In this document: positions 26,526 to 33,964 of the stretch, one piece after another
Layout: each line of letters starts with the position of its first letter
How positions within the stretch are numbered: the first letter of the stretch is position 1
Source of the DNA: Pedobacter terrae
GTDB taxonomy: Bacteria; Bacteroidota; Bacteroidia; Sphingobacteriales; Sphingobacteriaceae
Assembly: GCF_900100705.1 (NCBI RefSeq)
Contig: NZ_FNCH01000011.1
Location: forward strand, 145,887-209,886
Direction: 5' to 3'
Length of the DNA stretch: 64,000 nt
Translations under genes and position numbers: made by a program
The notes under the pieces: model-generated
Told to the model about the DNA's origin: nothing
What the model saw: the letters and a program-made list of their open reading frames with translations, nothing else
Database searches by the model: none

Positions 26526-26882
26526 ATGAAAAACATCTATTCTAATTCCACTACCTTAATTGTTTTATTTATTGTTTCCATACTGATCATTGCAGGGGGA
26601 TGCAAAAAAGATCAACTCGTTGTAAATGAAGTAAAAGCGTATTTCCAGGTTAACCATAGCCCGGCTAATGCTTACGATGGTGGTTTCGCTTTAACTTTAC
26701 AGCCAGATGGCTACGCAGAAATTCTTCCATTTGGCGACATCCGCTATCGGGGGACTTACAAAATTAATGGTTCCAAAATAAAGGTTAGGATTGAACAAGA
26801 ATCTAAAACTTATACTTTTGAGATTATATCAACAACCGAAATTAGAGAAGAGGAATATGGAACCGTTCTTAAATTAAAATAA
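26526..26882 (+). CDS. small lipoprotein, intact copy
   Basis: 118 residues: an SPII leader (Ile-Ala-Gly-Gly-Cys-Lys-Lys-Asp) and a compact beta-rich domain (Asn-Ala-Tyr-Asp-Gly-Gly-Phe-Ala-Leu-Thr, Ile-Arg-Tyr-Arg-Gly-Thr-Tyr-Lys-Ile), like small lipocalin-type or META-like domains. I name no family. Its decayed duplicate lies at 18365-18672, which shows the locus was copied with its upstream flank. Confidence 0.75.
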   Translation: MKNIYSNSTTLIVLFIVSILIIAGGCKKDQLVVNEVKAYFQVNHSPANAYDGGFALTLQPDGYAEILPFGDIRYRGTYKINGSKIKVRIEQESKTYTFEIISTTEIREEEYGTVLKLK

Positions 26883-27024
26883 CTGACGGGTTTTAAGCCT
26901 ATCCATCTCCTATTTTATGCGTAGCTTTTGATCATTAGGTGATGGCGCATGCAGTACAATAAGTGGAACGGGGTTTGAGCTTCGTCACTATGCGCAGGGT
27001 ATCTTGGCGATTATCGGGCCGTGT

Positions 27025-27894
27025 TCATTTCGAAAACCTGATATTTTTCCTGTACGCTTTTTTAATTTCGATCAGTATCACCCCATTGGCGCCTTTTGCG
27101 CCGTACACGGCCGTATCCTTTGCATCCTTTAGTACTTCAATACTTTCAATCCAGTCTGGTGATAGCTCACCTAATTTCGAGGCTGCTATTGTACAGCTTT
27201 TATTACCGGCCCTGATCAGATAAAGCGGTGATCTGTTCAGCGAGATTGTTGATATACCGCCGAGCATGATCCTTTTCTCGGCGATTAATTTAATGACCAT
27301 GTTATCATTCAGATAGGTTTCAATGGGGCTGTAGCCTGGCAGGTTGATGATGAATTTGGATAATGTGTCGCCATCAACCAGGTTTAGCTCAAATCTGCCA
27401 AGTGAATCGGTTATCGCCAATGCATCTTCTTCTCCCATCCGCCTTACTTTAACGCTGGCAAGTGCTTTGCCATTCGTCTGGTCAACTACGGTTCCTTTTA
27501 TGGTGATTGGTAAGGTGGGGAGGCTGGCCCATGATGGTTTGGTTTCATTGGCATCTTTGTGCTGTCCTTCGGTTTGTGTCACTGCCGGTTTTGTCTTTTG
27601 TGCCTCTGCCGGGCTAATGGCCAGTGCGGCCAGAGCAAGCGGCATGAGCCATTGCCAGCCTATCTTTGCCGGTGGCAGTAACAACAGGTCGCGGTTCATT
27701 TGGCTGGCCAGCAGGCGTCCGCATACGTTATCGCTTTTGTGTTTAAAAAAGTCTAACAGTTCCGTATCTGATTTGGTAGTGAGGTCTACGATGTTTTTTT
27801 CGCATTTGCCGCAGTGATGTTTGCCGTCTGGCTGCTCAATGTCGCTCCATTGCTGTAAGCATGGCTTGGTCAGGATCAATTGCAGGTTTTTCAT
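27025..27894 (-). CDS. membrane protein with carboxypeptidase-regulatory-like and TonB-plug-like domains
   Basis: 289 residues. The N-terminal part has a cysteine cluster (Cys13, then His-His-Cys-Gly-Lys-Cys-Glu-Lys-Asn-Ile-Val-Asp-Leu-Thr), like small zinc-knuckle regions found before membrane anchors in Bacteroidota. One hydrophobic helix (about 79-95) follows, then a CarboxypepD_reg-like beta-sandwich (Gly-Thr-Val-Val-Asp-Gln-Thr-Asn-Gly-Lys) and a C-terminal plug-like stretch (Ile-Glu-Ser-Ile-Glu-Val-Leu-Lys-Asp-Ala, Ala-Asn-Gly-Val-Ile-Leu-Ile). There is no barrel, so it is not a transporter. Role unknown. Confidence 0.75.
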   Translation of the reverse strand: MKNLQLILTKPCLQQWSDIEQPDGKHHCGKCEKNIVDLTTKSDTELLDFFKHKSDNVCGRLLASQMNRDLLLLPPAKIGWQWLMPLALAALAISPAEAQKTKPAVTQTEGQHKDANETKPSWASLPTLPITIKGTVVDQTNGKALASVKVRRMGEEDALAITDSLGRFELNLVDGDTLSKFIINLPGYSPIETYLNDNMVIKLIAEKRIMLGGISTISLNRSPLYLIRAGNKSCTIAASKLGELSPDWIESIEVLKDAKDTAVYGAKGANGVILIEIKKAYRKNIRFSK

Positions 27895-28007
27895 GGGCTT
27901 AGGTTTTATACAGGATGCGGTAGATTGACTAATTCCATAACTGGTCTGGTTCTTATCGTCAGTTTTAGTTAACGTATGGTTTCAGTTGTCCTGCGAATGA
28001 TATTTCG

Positions 28008-28100
28008 ATACATCGTCATTCCCAATTTAATTGGGAATCTTAATGCTTTAGCAAAGTGCTTAAGATCCCCGCCTGCGCGGGATCCGATAGCCATGAGATG
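28008..28100. repeat. REP-like palindromic intergenic repeat
   Basis: CATTCCC-AATTTAATT-GGGAATCTTAATGC is followed by AGTGCTTAAGATCCC and the palindrome ATCCCCGCCTGCGCGGGAT. A related arrangement (CATTCCCGTGAAAACGGAGATCTTAATGC ... GCATTAAGATG) lies at 63829-63915. The family looks like a short non-coding element spread between genes. The rest of 27895-28242 holds no gene. Confidence 0.6.
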
Positions 28101-28242
28101 ACGGAAAAACGAAATAAAATGCTGCTCTTAACTGGTATATTTTACCTTTGATACAGCCTGTGGTCATTTAAAGCACGAATTACGCTGAAATCGTGGCTTC
28201 ACTTTCATTTTAAATTATATACCTTCGCAATACATAATAGGC

Positions 28243-28662
28243 TTAATGAGGATCAGGCTGTAATTGAGAATCATAACTGCGAATTAATGAATCCAATTGC
28301 TTACTATGTGAAAATTCGATGCAAGATTTCATATAAGGCTTCCTCCCTTCATAATCTGCGATGTGGGAAGGTTCAATAGAAAGAAAAGTTTGGTATGCCA
28401 GGCTGTCAATAGCCTTGTAAATGTTTCGGGCGCCGGAACGATTGTAATCAGTTATTTCCACATATACCGTTTTACTAATGTCGTTTTGAAGCGCTGTATC
28501 TTGTTTGCTTATCAAAGACAAACAACTGCATAATGCATACTCCTTTGCCCATTGGCGTTTTTCGTTTAAGACCGACGCATTGGCTTGTTTTTTACTCACC
28601 TTACAGCCTCCCGTGTAAAGTAAAATGCACATAAATGGCATTATCAAAGATGTTTTTTTCAT
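28243..28662 (-). CDS. Tai4-like T6SS amidase immunity lipoprotein
   Basis: 139 residues with an SPII leader (Tyr-Thr-Gly-Gly-Cys-Lys). The mature part follows the Tai4 pattern: Trp-Ala-Lys-Glu-Tyr-Ala-Leu-Cys-Ser-Cys-Leu early, Tyr-Lys-Ala-Ile-Asp in the middle, and Met-Lys-Ser-Cys-Ile-Glu-Phe-Ser-His-Ser-Lys-Gln-Leu-Asp near the end. Tai4 proteins bind and inhibit Tae4 cell-wall amidases in the periplasm. Start ATG 28662 overlaps the restored stop of the adjacent Tae4 remnant (ATGA), the usual effector-immunity layout. This gene is intact although the effector is not. Confidence 0.78.
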   Translation of the reverse strand: MKKTSLIMPFMCILLYTGGCKVSKKQANASVLNEKRQWAKEYALCSCLSLISKQDTALQNDISKTVYVEITDYNRSGARNIYKAIDSLAYQTFLSIEPSHIADYEGRKPYMKSCIEFSHSKQLDSLIRSYDSQLQPDPH

Positions 28663-29104
28663 GGTAACTTCCAAACTGTAACTTTTGCCGTTCCACCGTT
28701 TGCATTAAAATAATCGTGACCACCAATAGCATGCTTCCTGTCCACAAAGTTGCATGCCCCATGGCCCCGAATTTTGAAGGGTAGTTCGGTTGCATTATGT
28801 ATAAACCTTTTATATTTTTTAATTTCCCCCTAAAAAGAGTTCCTTGGGGGGCTCCGTCAGCAGCGTTCAACTCAACTTTGTCAGTGGCAGAAAAAATCTG
28901 CTTTACATAATTATAGAGATGCGCTGATAAAACGAAATAATACTTACTAGCTGCACCGCTTCGTTTACTAATTGCTGCCAATTCATTTTTTGATAAACGT
29001 ACAGATTTTTGGGTAAGGTTAATATTTGCCACCTTACTCAGTGGTTCTTCCTGTTTAAAAAATGTGAAGCAATTTATCATTATTGAAAAAAAGAATAGTT
29101 TCAT
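28659..29104 (-). pseudogene. truncated, frameshifted Tae4-like amidase effector
   Basis: Reading from 29104, the frame carries Gly-Leu-Tyr-Ile-Met-Gln-Pro and Met-Gly-His-Ala-Thr-Leu-Trp-Thr-Gly, the Tae4 segment with the catalytic His. Near 28735 a one-base shift is needed to continue as His-Asp-Tyr-Phe-Asn-Ala-Asn-Gly-Gly and Val-Trp-Lys-Leu-Pro-stop. The N-terminal region with the catalytic Cys is absent; the HNH fragment begins just upstream instead. Tae4 enzymes cut peptide crosslinks in peptidoglycan; this copy cannot be active. Confidence 0.75.
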
Positions 29105-29133
29105 CGTTGTAATTTTTTTGCAAATTAATTATC

Positions 29134-29606
29134 ACCTCCTCAATATATTCAAAGCCATTATTACTCGCAATGGTAAGCAGCGGCTGTATAATCTCTAAAA
29201 ACCTTTCCCGTAAATCTGTTTCAGGCAATTGCTGCGCATCGGCATTAGGGAACAGGCTCAGGTAATCTTCCATTATGGGCTCTTTGGGATAGCTTCCGGT
29301 CATCACTTCAATAGCCGTTTTGTGCAGCAGGTAATACCCGTCAAAGTATTCTTCCATCCTGGGCAGCTTGTCATTCTTGCGGCTGTTGAATGATGGATCA
29401 GCCGGGATCAGGTTCCAGATCAGATCATGCGATACAAAGGCGTAGGGGATAAAATGTTCAACGGCGAAACTGCCATGGGTTAGTTTTGTATCCGTGTAAA
29501 TACATTCCAGCGGGCCGGTATGGTCTACAACCCTGTTCCAGAATTTACGCTGGTTGAACAGGCTGTTCCGGCGTGCAGGTTTGATCAGTTTATTTGGGAT
29601 ATCAGT
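29134..29606 (-). pseudogene. C-terminal fragment of the HNH endonuclease gene (copy A)
   Basis: An uninterrupted frame matching about the last 165 residues of the protein at 48001-49068, including the whole HNH motif region (Cys-Ile-Tyr-Thr, Val-Glu-His-Phe-Ile-Pro-Tyr, Asn-Leu-Ile-Pro-Ala-Asp). The N-terminal 200 residues are missing and the last codons run into unrelated sequence. It joins the Tae4 remnant on one side and unrelated DNA on the other. Confidence 0.85.
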
Positions 29607-29708
29607 TATCTTCCATATATATTCGTTTTTTGAGACAAATCTTTACCTATTTTGGAACTTTATGAGAAACTATGCCGTGTAGTTGAAATGTTTTGTTGAA
29701 CGAGTGCA

Positions 29709-30860
29709 TTACTGCAATCTAAAAAGCTTGTTTTGAACCTCAGTTTCTCTAACATCTATTCGTATCATTTCGCCATTAGGATGAACGAGAATGGTTAGAG
29801 GAATCCCTACTATTGTATATAAATCAGTTAACTTTTCAAGTTTATCATATGCATATAGAATACGCCAACTATTCTTATTAGCATTTACAATAGTTTGAAA
29901 TTCGTTAACCTTATTTTTATAGTCCATAGAAATCGTGATGAAATTTATTTTATTATTAACTTTATCGTAAAGAGTTTTTAACAATGGCATTTCCTTGATA
30001 CATGGCCCGCACCAGGATGCACTGAAAATTAGTAAAGCGTATTTAGTGGAGTCTTGTATCAGATCCTCTTCTTTATGTGTTTTCAAATTCCACAGCTTGA
30101 TAGTCTTTGGTTCATCTGATAAATAACTTTCAATTCTCTTAGCCCACTTGGATCCATGATGTTGTTGAGAAAAATTAGAGTAAATTTTTTTTACATCTTC
30201 CCGTGTAACAAATCTTGTGAGATTTAGGGATAAGTATGTTATTAGGTATCTTGAATCTGGGTAACTTTTAGAGAGCTGAACATAAGATTCTAATTGCTGG
30301 TCATAGGACATATCCTTTTTGTCGAACCAACAGAAATATGGTTCTTGTGCGCGGACAGCAATATCGGAATCATCGTTTTTCAATGATAATTGAAAATCAT
30401 CAACGATTAGGTTTCCCAGAATATTTGTATCGGATTTCCCTAATAACGGTGCTAAATTCTCGTTAGGAAAAACAGTACTTTTAAAATAATCGGCAGTTAT
30501 AAGATTATCCTTATTTTGAACTCCAATATTCGCGATGAGATTTTTGATGTCACTATCTTTTCTATAAAACCTTATTGAATGGTATCCGTTGAGTAGCGTA
30601 TCTTTATTAGGAACTATTAGCTCCATAAATTCAGATCTTTCAACGGTAGTATCTGGAATGGTAAATTGCCAACTTGAGTTCCCAATATTTCGTCCTGAAA
30701 TAATAAGATTGTGTGATTCACGATAATCACGTAGAGATAACGAATTAAATTTTGCTCCCCGTAGAATTACAGTCAGTTTGTATACATCGATCTGTTTCTG
30801 CTGCGCCAGAGATATATGGAATATTAAACAAAAGATGCATGATAGGATGAGACGTGGCAT
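29709..30860 (-). CDS. TlpA-like secreted thioredoxin-domain protein
   Basis: 383 residues with a signal peptide (cut near Ser-Leu-Ala-Gln). Residues 20-240 form an uncharacterised N-terminal region common in Bacteroidota periplasmic oxidoreductases; residues 250-383 are a thioredoxin fold with Trp283-Cys284-Gly-Pro-Cys287 and a cis-Pro in Gly-Ile-Pro-Leu-Thr. It probably reduces or exchanges disulfides of exported proteins. No cytochrome c maturation gene is nearby, so the partner is unknown. Confidence 0.85.
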   Translation of the reverse strand: MPRLILSCIFCLIFHISLAQQKQIDVYKLTVILRGAKFNSLSLRDYRESHNLIISGRNIGNSSWQFTIPDTTVERSEFMELIVPNKDTLLNGYHSIRFYRKDSDIKNLIANIGVQNKDNLITADYFKSTVFPNENLAPLLGKSDTNILGNLIVDDFQLSLKNDDSDIAVRAQEPYFCWFDKKDMSYDQQLESYVQLSKSYPDSRYLITYLSLNLTRFVTREDVKKIYSNFSQQHHGSKWAKRIESYLSDEPKTIKLWNLKTHKEEDLIQDSTKYALLIFSASWCGPCIKEMPLLKTLYDKVNNKINFITISMDYKNKVNEFQTIVNANKNSWRILYAYDKLEKLTDLYTIVGIPLTILVHPNGEMIRIDVRETEVQNKLFRLQ

Positions 30861-31143
30861 ATTATTAATAAATATCGGTATAGAACATTAATAGCGAAGA
30901 TAGTTTCTTTGAAAGGTCGATTATAAAATATTAATATTCACAGAGTCATTTTACGGTAATAAATCGGTAATCAATTCTATCCACCATTTTATGACTGTTT
31001 TTCTTTGCCTGAATAGCGCCCACAAGATAACCGCAGAAAGAAAAAAGAAGCAATAATTAATATCTTCGTTTTTAAAAACAGATTAATCTGTTAATTTTCA
31101 CAATAAGCTTCGTTTAACGCTACTTCAAGTTCTTTGCACCTTT

Positions 31144-31350
31144 TTATCTTTGGGAATGGAAAAACAAGCTTCTTTCTTCTTTAAAGAGATCAGAATATTT
31201 TTTTTTGAATAATTTTATTTCCTTCTCTAGTTCGTCCAAAATATCGAACTGTTCATTTATGAGTTCAAAATGTTTATTCGTTATGTTTTTTTGTAAAAGA
31301 TTTCCTAAGCATCGTTTATTGAGATTTTTTGTTAGCAGGTAGTTCGACAA
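31144..31350 (-). other. possible second half of a split small gene
   Basis: A 68-codon frame beginning with TTG and overlapping the next frame by 35 bases. It ends in a charged coiled-coil-like stretch (Phe-Asp-Ile-Leu-Asp-Glu-Leu-Glu-Lys-Glu). It could be the C-terminal part of the 31316-31555 gene after a frameshift, or a separate gene. Upstream, 30861-31143 holds nothing recognised. Confidence 0.3.
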
Positions 31351-31555
31351 ATAAATGCGTATAAAAGCCAGGTGTCAGTTTATCGGTTGAATCCTCAATC
31401 TTTTGGCCGGGATAGCTTATAATTGCATTATCAATAAATGCAGTAACCTCTTGGTCAGACATTTTTCTCCAGCTTGAATGAAAATCAACATTAGTCCCTA
31501 CTAAACGTTGAATTTCTAACATTACTAAGTAATGTATTTTATAATCTCTTGTCAT
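31316..31555 (-). CDS. 79-aa hypothetical protein, perhaps truncated
   Basis: A soluble protein with Met-Leu-Glu-Ile-Gln-Arg-Leu and Asp-Gln-Glu-Val-Thr-Ala-Phe-Ile-Asp-Asn segments. It ends inside the overlapping frame 31144-31350, so a frameshift that shortened a protein of about 135 residues is possible. No family recognised; no neighbours on the same strand to suggest a role. Confidence 0.45.
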   Translation of the reverse strand: MTRDYKIHYLVMLEIQRLVGTNVDFHSSWRKMSDQEVTAFIDNAIISYPGQKIEDSTDKLTPGFYTHLFVELPANKKSQ

Positions 31556-31789
31556 ATTTATCGTCTATTTAAATTATAGTTCTTCGTTTGCCAATTAATA
31601 ATCATTTAAGAGATTATTAATCCTTGATACTGGTTTATTGTTATCTTCTATATATGATCATTAACATGCTTCCAGTTTTGCCGTCAGCTGATCATATGCA
31701 TTATACTTCATGTATTCGAAAAGTAACATTTACCTTACCCGCGGGCTAAAGTTTTCATAGTGCTTATGAAGTCGCGTCTGCAATTAACT

Positions 31790-32152
31790 TCAATCGATGC
31801 TACAAGAAAAAATTTTTTCTTCCAAAACCAGCCTATTCTCTTCGCCCCATCTTGCGGTGGTTTCAATAACTGGTATAAGGGAATGACCAAGTTCTGTCAA
31901 GCTATATTCAACCTTATAAGGTTTTATATGATAGTCTTTTCTTGAAATTAAACCATGTAGAACCAATTGATTTAATTGTGCATCCAATACCCTTCTGGAA
32001 GCTTGCGTTATCGTTTTGTGAATTCCGCTTGGTCGTTTAATACCATGATAGATACTCCAAAGTAAACTTATTTTCCATTTTCCGCTCATCACTTCCATAA
32101 AAAGGTGCAAGCCACAATCAAGTATAGTCGGTGTTTTTTTTTGATACATCAT
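31790..32152 (-). CDS. HxlR family transcriptional regulator
   Basis: A 120-residue winged-helix regulator: Cys13, Met-Ser-Gly-Lys-Trp-Lys-Ile-Ser-Leu-Leu-Trp, the Ser-Arg-Arg-Val-Leu-Asp-Ala-Gln-Leu-Asn-Gln-Leu recognition region and Tyr-Ser-Leu-Thr-Glu-Leu-Gly. HxlR proteins usually respond to oxidants, aldehydes or electrophiles, often through this N-terminal Cys. It is divergent from an aldo/keto reductase with a palindrome between them, so it most likely controls that gene. Confidence 0.9.
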   Translation of the reverse strand: MMYQKKTPTILDCGLHLFMEVMSGKWKISLLWSIYHGIKRPSGIHKTITQASRRVLDAQLNQLVLHGLISRKDYHIKPYKVEYSLTELGHSLIPVIETTARWGEENRLVLEEKIFSCSID

Positions 32153-32175
32153 AGACTAATGAATAAAACTTTGAT

Positions 32176-32226
32176 ACGGACAAATTTATCCGTTATTGCA
32201 CAGCAAATTGTCTTCTAATATCTTTG
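32176..32226 (+). promoter_or_regulatory. operator and promoter of the aldo/keto reductase
   Basis: ACGGACAAA-TTTATCCGT (32176-32193) is an imperfect palindrome with 8 of 9 bases paired, immediately before TTG (32196-32198), a 20-bp spacer and TATCTTTG (32219-32226), a full match to TAnnTTTG. The palindrome is the likely HxlR site. Confidence 0.65.
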
Positions 32227-32248
32227 AATAATAAAATTAATCAAAAAA

Positions 32249-33211
32249 ATGAAATATAAATTATTAGGGACACATACTGGTTTGCAGGTAAGTGAAGTTA
32301 TTCTTGGCGGAGCAGGCTTGGGAGAACGTAGCGGTTATGGTTCAACCCCGGAAGAAGCCTTAGCAATTTTGAAGGCTTATACAGAGGCTGGCGGTAATTT
32401 TATTGATACTTCAGATAAATATCAATTGGGAGAATCAGAAGAAATAATTGGCAGATTTATAAAAGGCCAAAGGCAAGATTTTGTGATCTCGACCAAATAT
32501 ACCCTAACAAGTAATGCACAGCCTAAAATAAGTAGTTTTGGCAATCACCGAAAAGCCATGAGGGAGGCTGTGGATGCCTCCCTGAAAAGGCTACAAACTG
32601 ATTACATCGACATTTATATGCCACATTTTGATGATGCCCAAACGCCTTGGGAAGAAATAGCCCGTGGATTAGAAGAATTAGTGAAGTGCGGAAAGGTGAT
32701 CTACACCGGACTAACCAATTTTCCTGCATGGAAAATCGCTTTGATCAGTTCCTCTGTACCGCTGAATAGCATACAGGTAGAGTATAATTTGTTGCAAAGG
32801 TCCGCGGATCGTGAATTTTTGCCACTAGCCCAAGCGTTAGGTCTGGGTACCATGTTGTATTCTCCACTTGCCGGCGGATTATTGACCGGTAAATATCGAA
32901 AAGGTGAGACAGGGCGCTTGGCAAATAGCAGTACAGAAATCAAAAGCGAGGATGATATGGCAAAAATAATAATAGATTATTTAGAATCAGTCGCTCAAGC
33001 ACATGACACCACACCTGGTCAAGTCGCTTTCGCATGGGCGCTTCACACTGGTCATTTTCCATTGGCTGGCCCACGAAAAATTCATCATTTGGAAGATAGC
33101 TTGAAAGCTACGGAGCTTGAATTGACTGAACACGAACTGACTACACTAAACGAATTAAGCCAGATCTCTCTGGGTTATCCTCACGATCTATTAAGACAAG
33201 TAAGCGGATAG
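32249..33211 (+). CDS. aldo/keto reductase
   Basis: A 320-residue TIM-barrel oxidoreductase. The catalytic tetrad is visible: Asp53 and Tyr58 in Phe-Ile-Asp-Thr-Ser-Asp-Lys-Tyr, Lys83 in Ser-Thr-Lys-Tyr, and His126 in Met-Pro-His-Phe. The C-terminal NADP region (Gly-Pro-Arg-Lys-Ile-His-His-Leu-Glu-Asp) is present. It reduces carbonyl substrates with NADPH. Control by the divergent HxlR protein suggests a role against reactive aldehydes or quinones. Confidence 0.9.
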   Translation: MKYKLLGTHTGLQVSEVILGGAGLGERSGYGSTPEEALAILKAYTEAGGNFIDTSDKYQLGESEEIIGRFIKGQRQDFVISTKYTLTSNAQPKISSFGNHRKAMREAVDASLKRLQTDYIDIYMPHFDDAQTPWEEIARGLEELVKCGKVIYTGLTNFPAWKIALISSSVPLNSIQVEYNLLQRSADREFLPLAQALGLGTMLYSPLAGGLLTGKYRKGETGRLANSSTEIKSEDDMAKIIIDYLESVAQAHDTTPGQVAFAWALHTGHFPLAGPRKIHHLEDSLKATELELTEHELTTLNELSQISLGYPHDLLRQVSG

Positions 33212-33261
33212 CTTGATAGTTAGAAAGATGAAATGCTCCAAGTTATAGTCTAGAGATTGTA

Positions 33262-33676
33262 TTGGAGACTACCTCTACTAACAGTTTAAGTAGGTTCAAG
33301 AAAATCTGTATTTTTTCAAGTATATTAGAAAATTCTACAACTATCTATGGGATTGACGAAAGCCACATCATTAGTCCGAATGAAAACGGATCGTCTATTA
33401 ATCTAAGAGTAGAAAATGTTGTGATAATTTCTCCATTGAATGAATTTGAAGTCGCTTTTACGGAGTGCCTGAATATACTTAAAGTCTTTTATGCACTACA
33501 AAATTGTTCCCATTGCTATTTCATCAATGACAATTGAAGGCTTACAAGTTCGTTACCTTGACAAGTTAACTAATGTAACAATATATAATGCACTTTTCAA
33601 TCAGTTCTTAGAATTCCGTAATCTGCAAAACTGGTTAGGTGATAAATCTTTTGGTTATACAGACTCGGAGGTTTGA
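33262..33676 (+). pseudogene. probable frameshifted hypothetical gene
   Basis: Two overlapping frames (33262-33537, TTG start, and 33491-33676) have gene-like composition, the first ending soon after Leu-Lys-Val-Phe-Tyr-Ala-Leu-Gln-Asn, the second continuing with Met-Thr-Ile-Glu-Gly-Leu-Gln-Val-Arg-Tyr-Leu-Asp. One indel near 33500 would make a protein of about 135 residues. No family recognised. The space from 33677 to 33964 holds nothing else I can support. Confidence 0.35.
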
Positions 33677-33964
33677 TCAGCTATTGAAACTAATCATCAC
33701 TTTTAAGTTATCAACCTCAGTAATGATGATTTTTCCCTATTTTGCGATAATTTAATAATTGTTCTGGTTTTGATATTTTAATTGTCCAATAATTGGGTTG
33801 TTTATTGAGTTTACCTAAAAAGTAAATTTTCGGCCCCTAAGGTTATCAATGTTTGATTACATAAACCGGTTTCAGAACACGCTTAGCAACCAATACTTTG
33901 TATTAAGGAATATAATTATTAGGTTAGGCAATAAACCTGTCGGTTCAATCAGAATTAATATCAT

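Noticed and set aside
27344..27817. 157-codon plus-strand frame
   Set aside because: Antisense to the minus-strand gene 27025-27894, which has a clear membrane segment and two recognisable domains.
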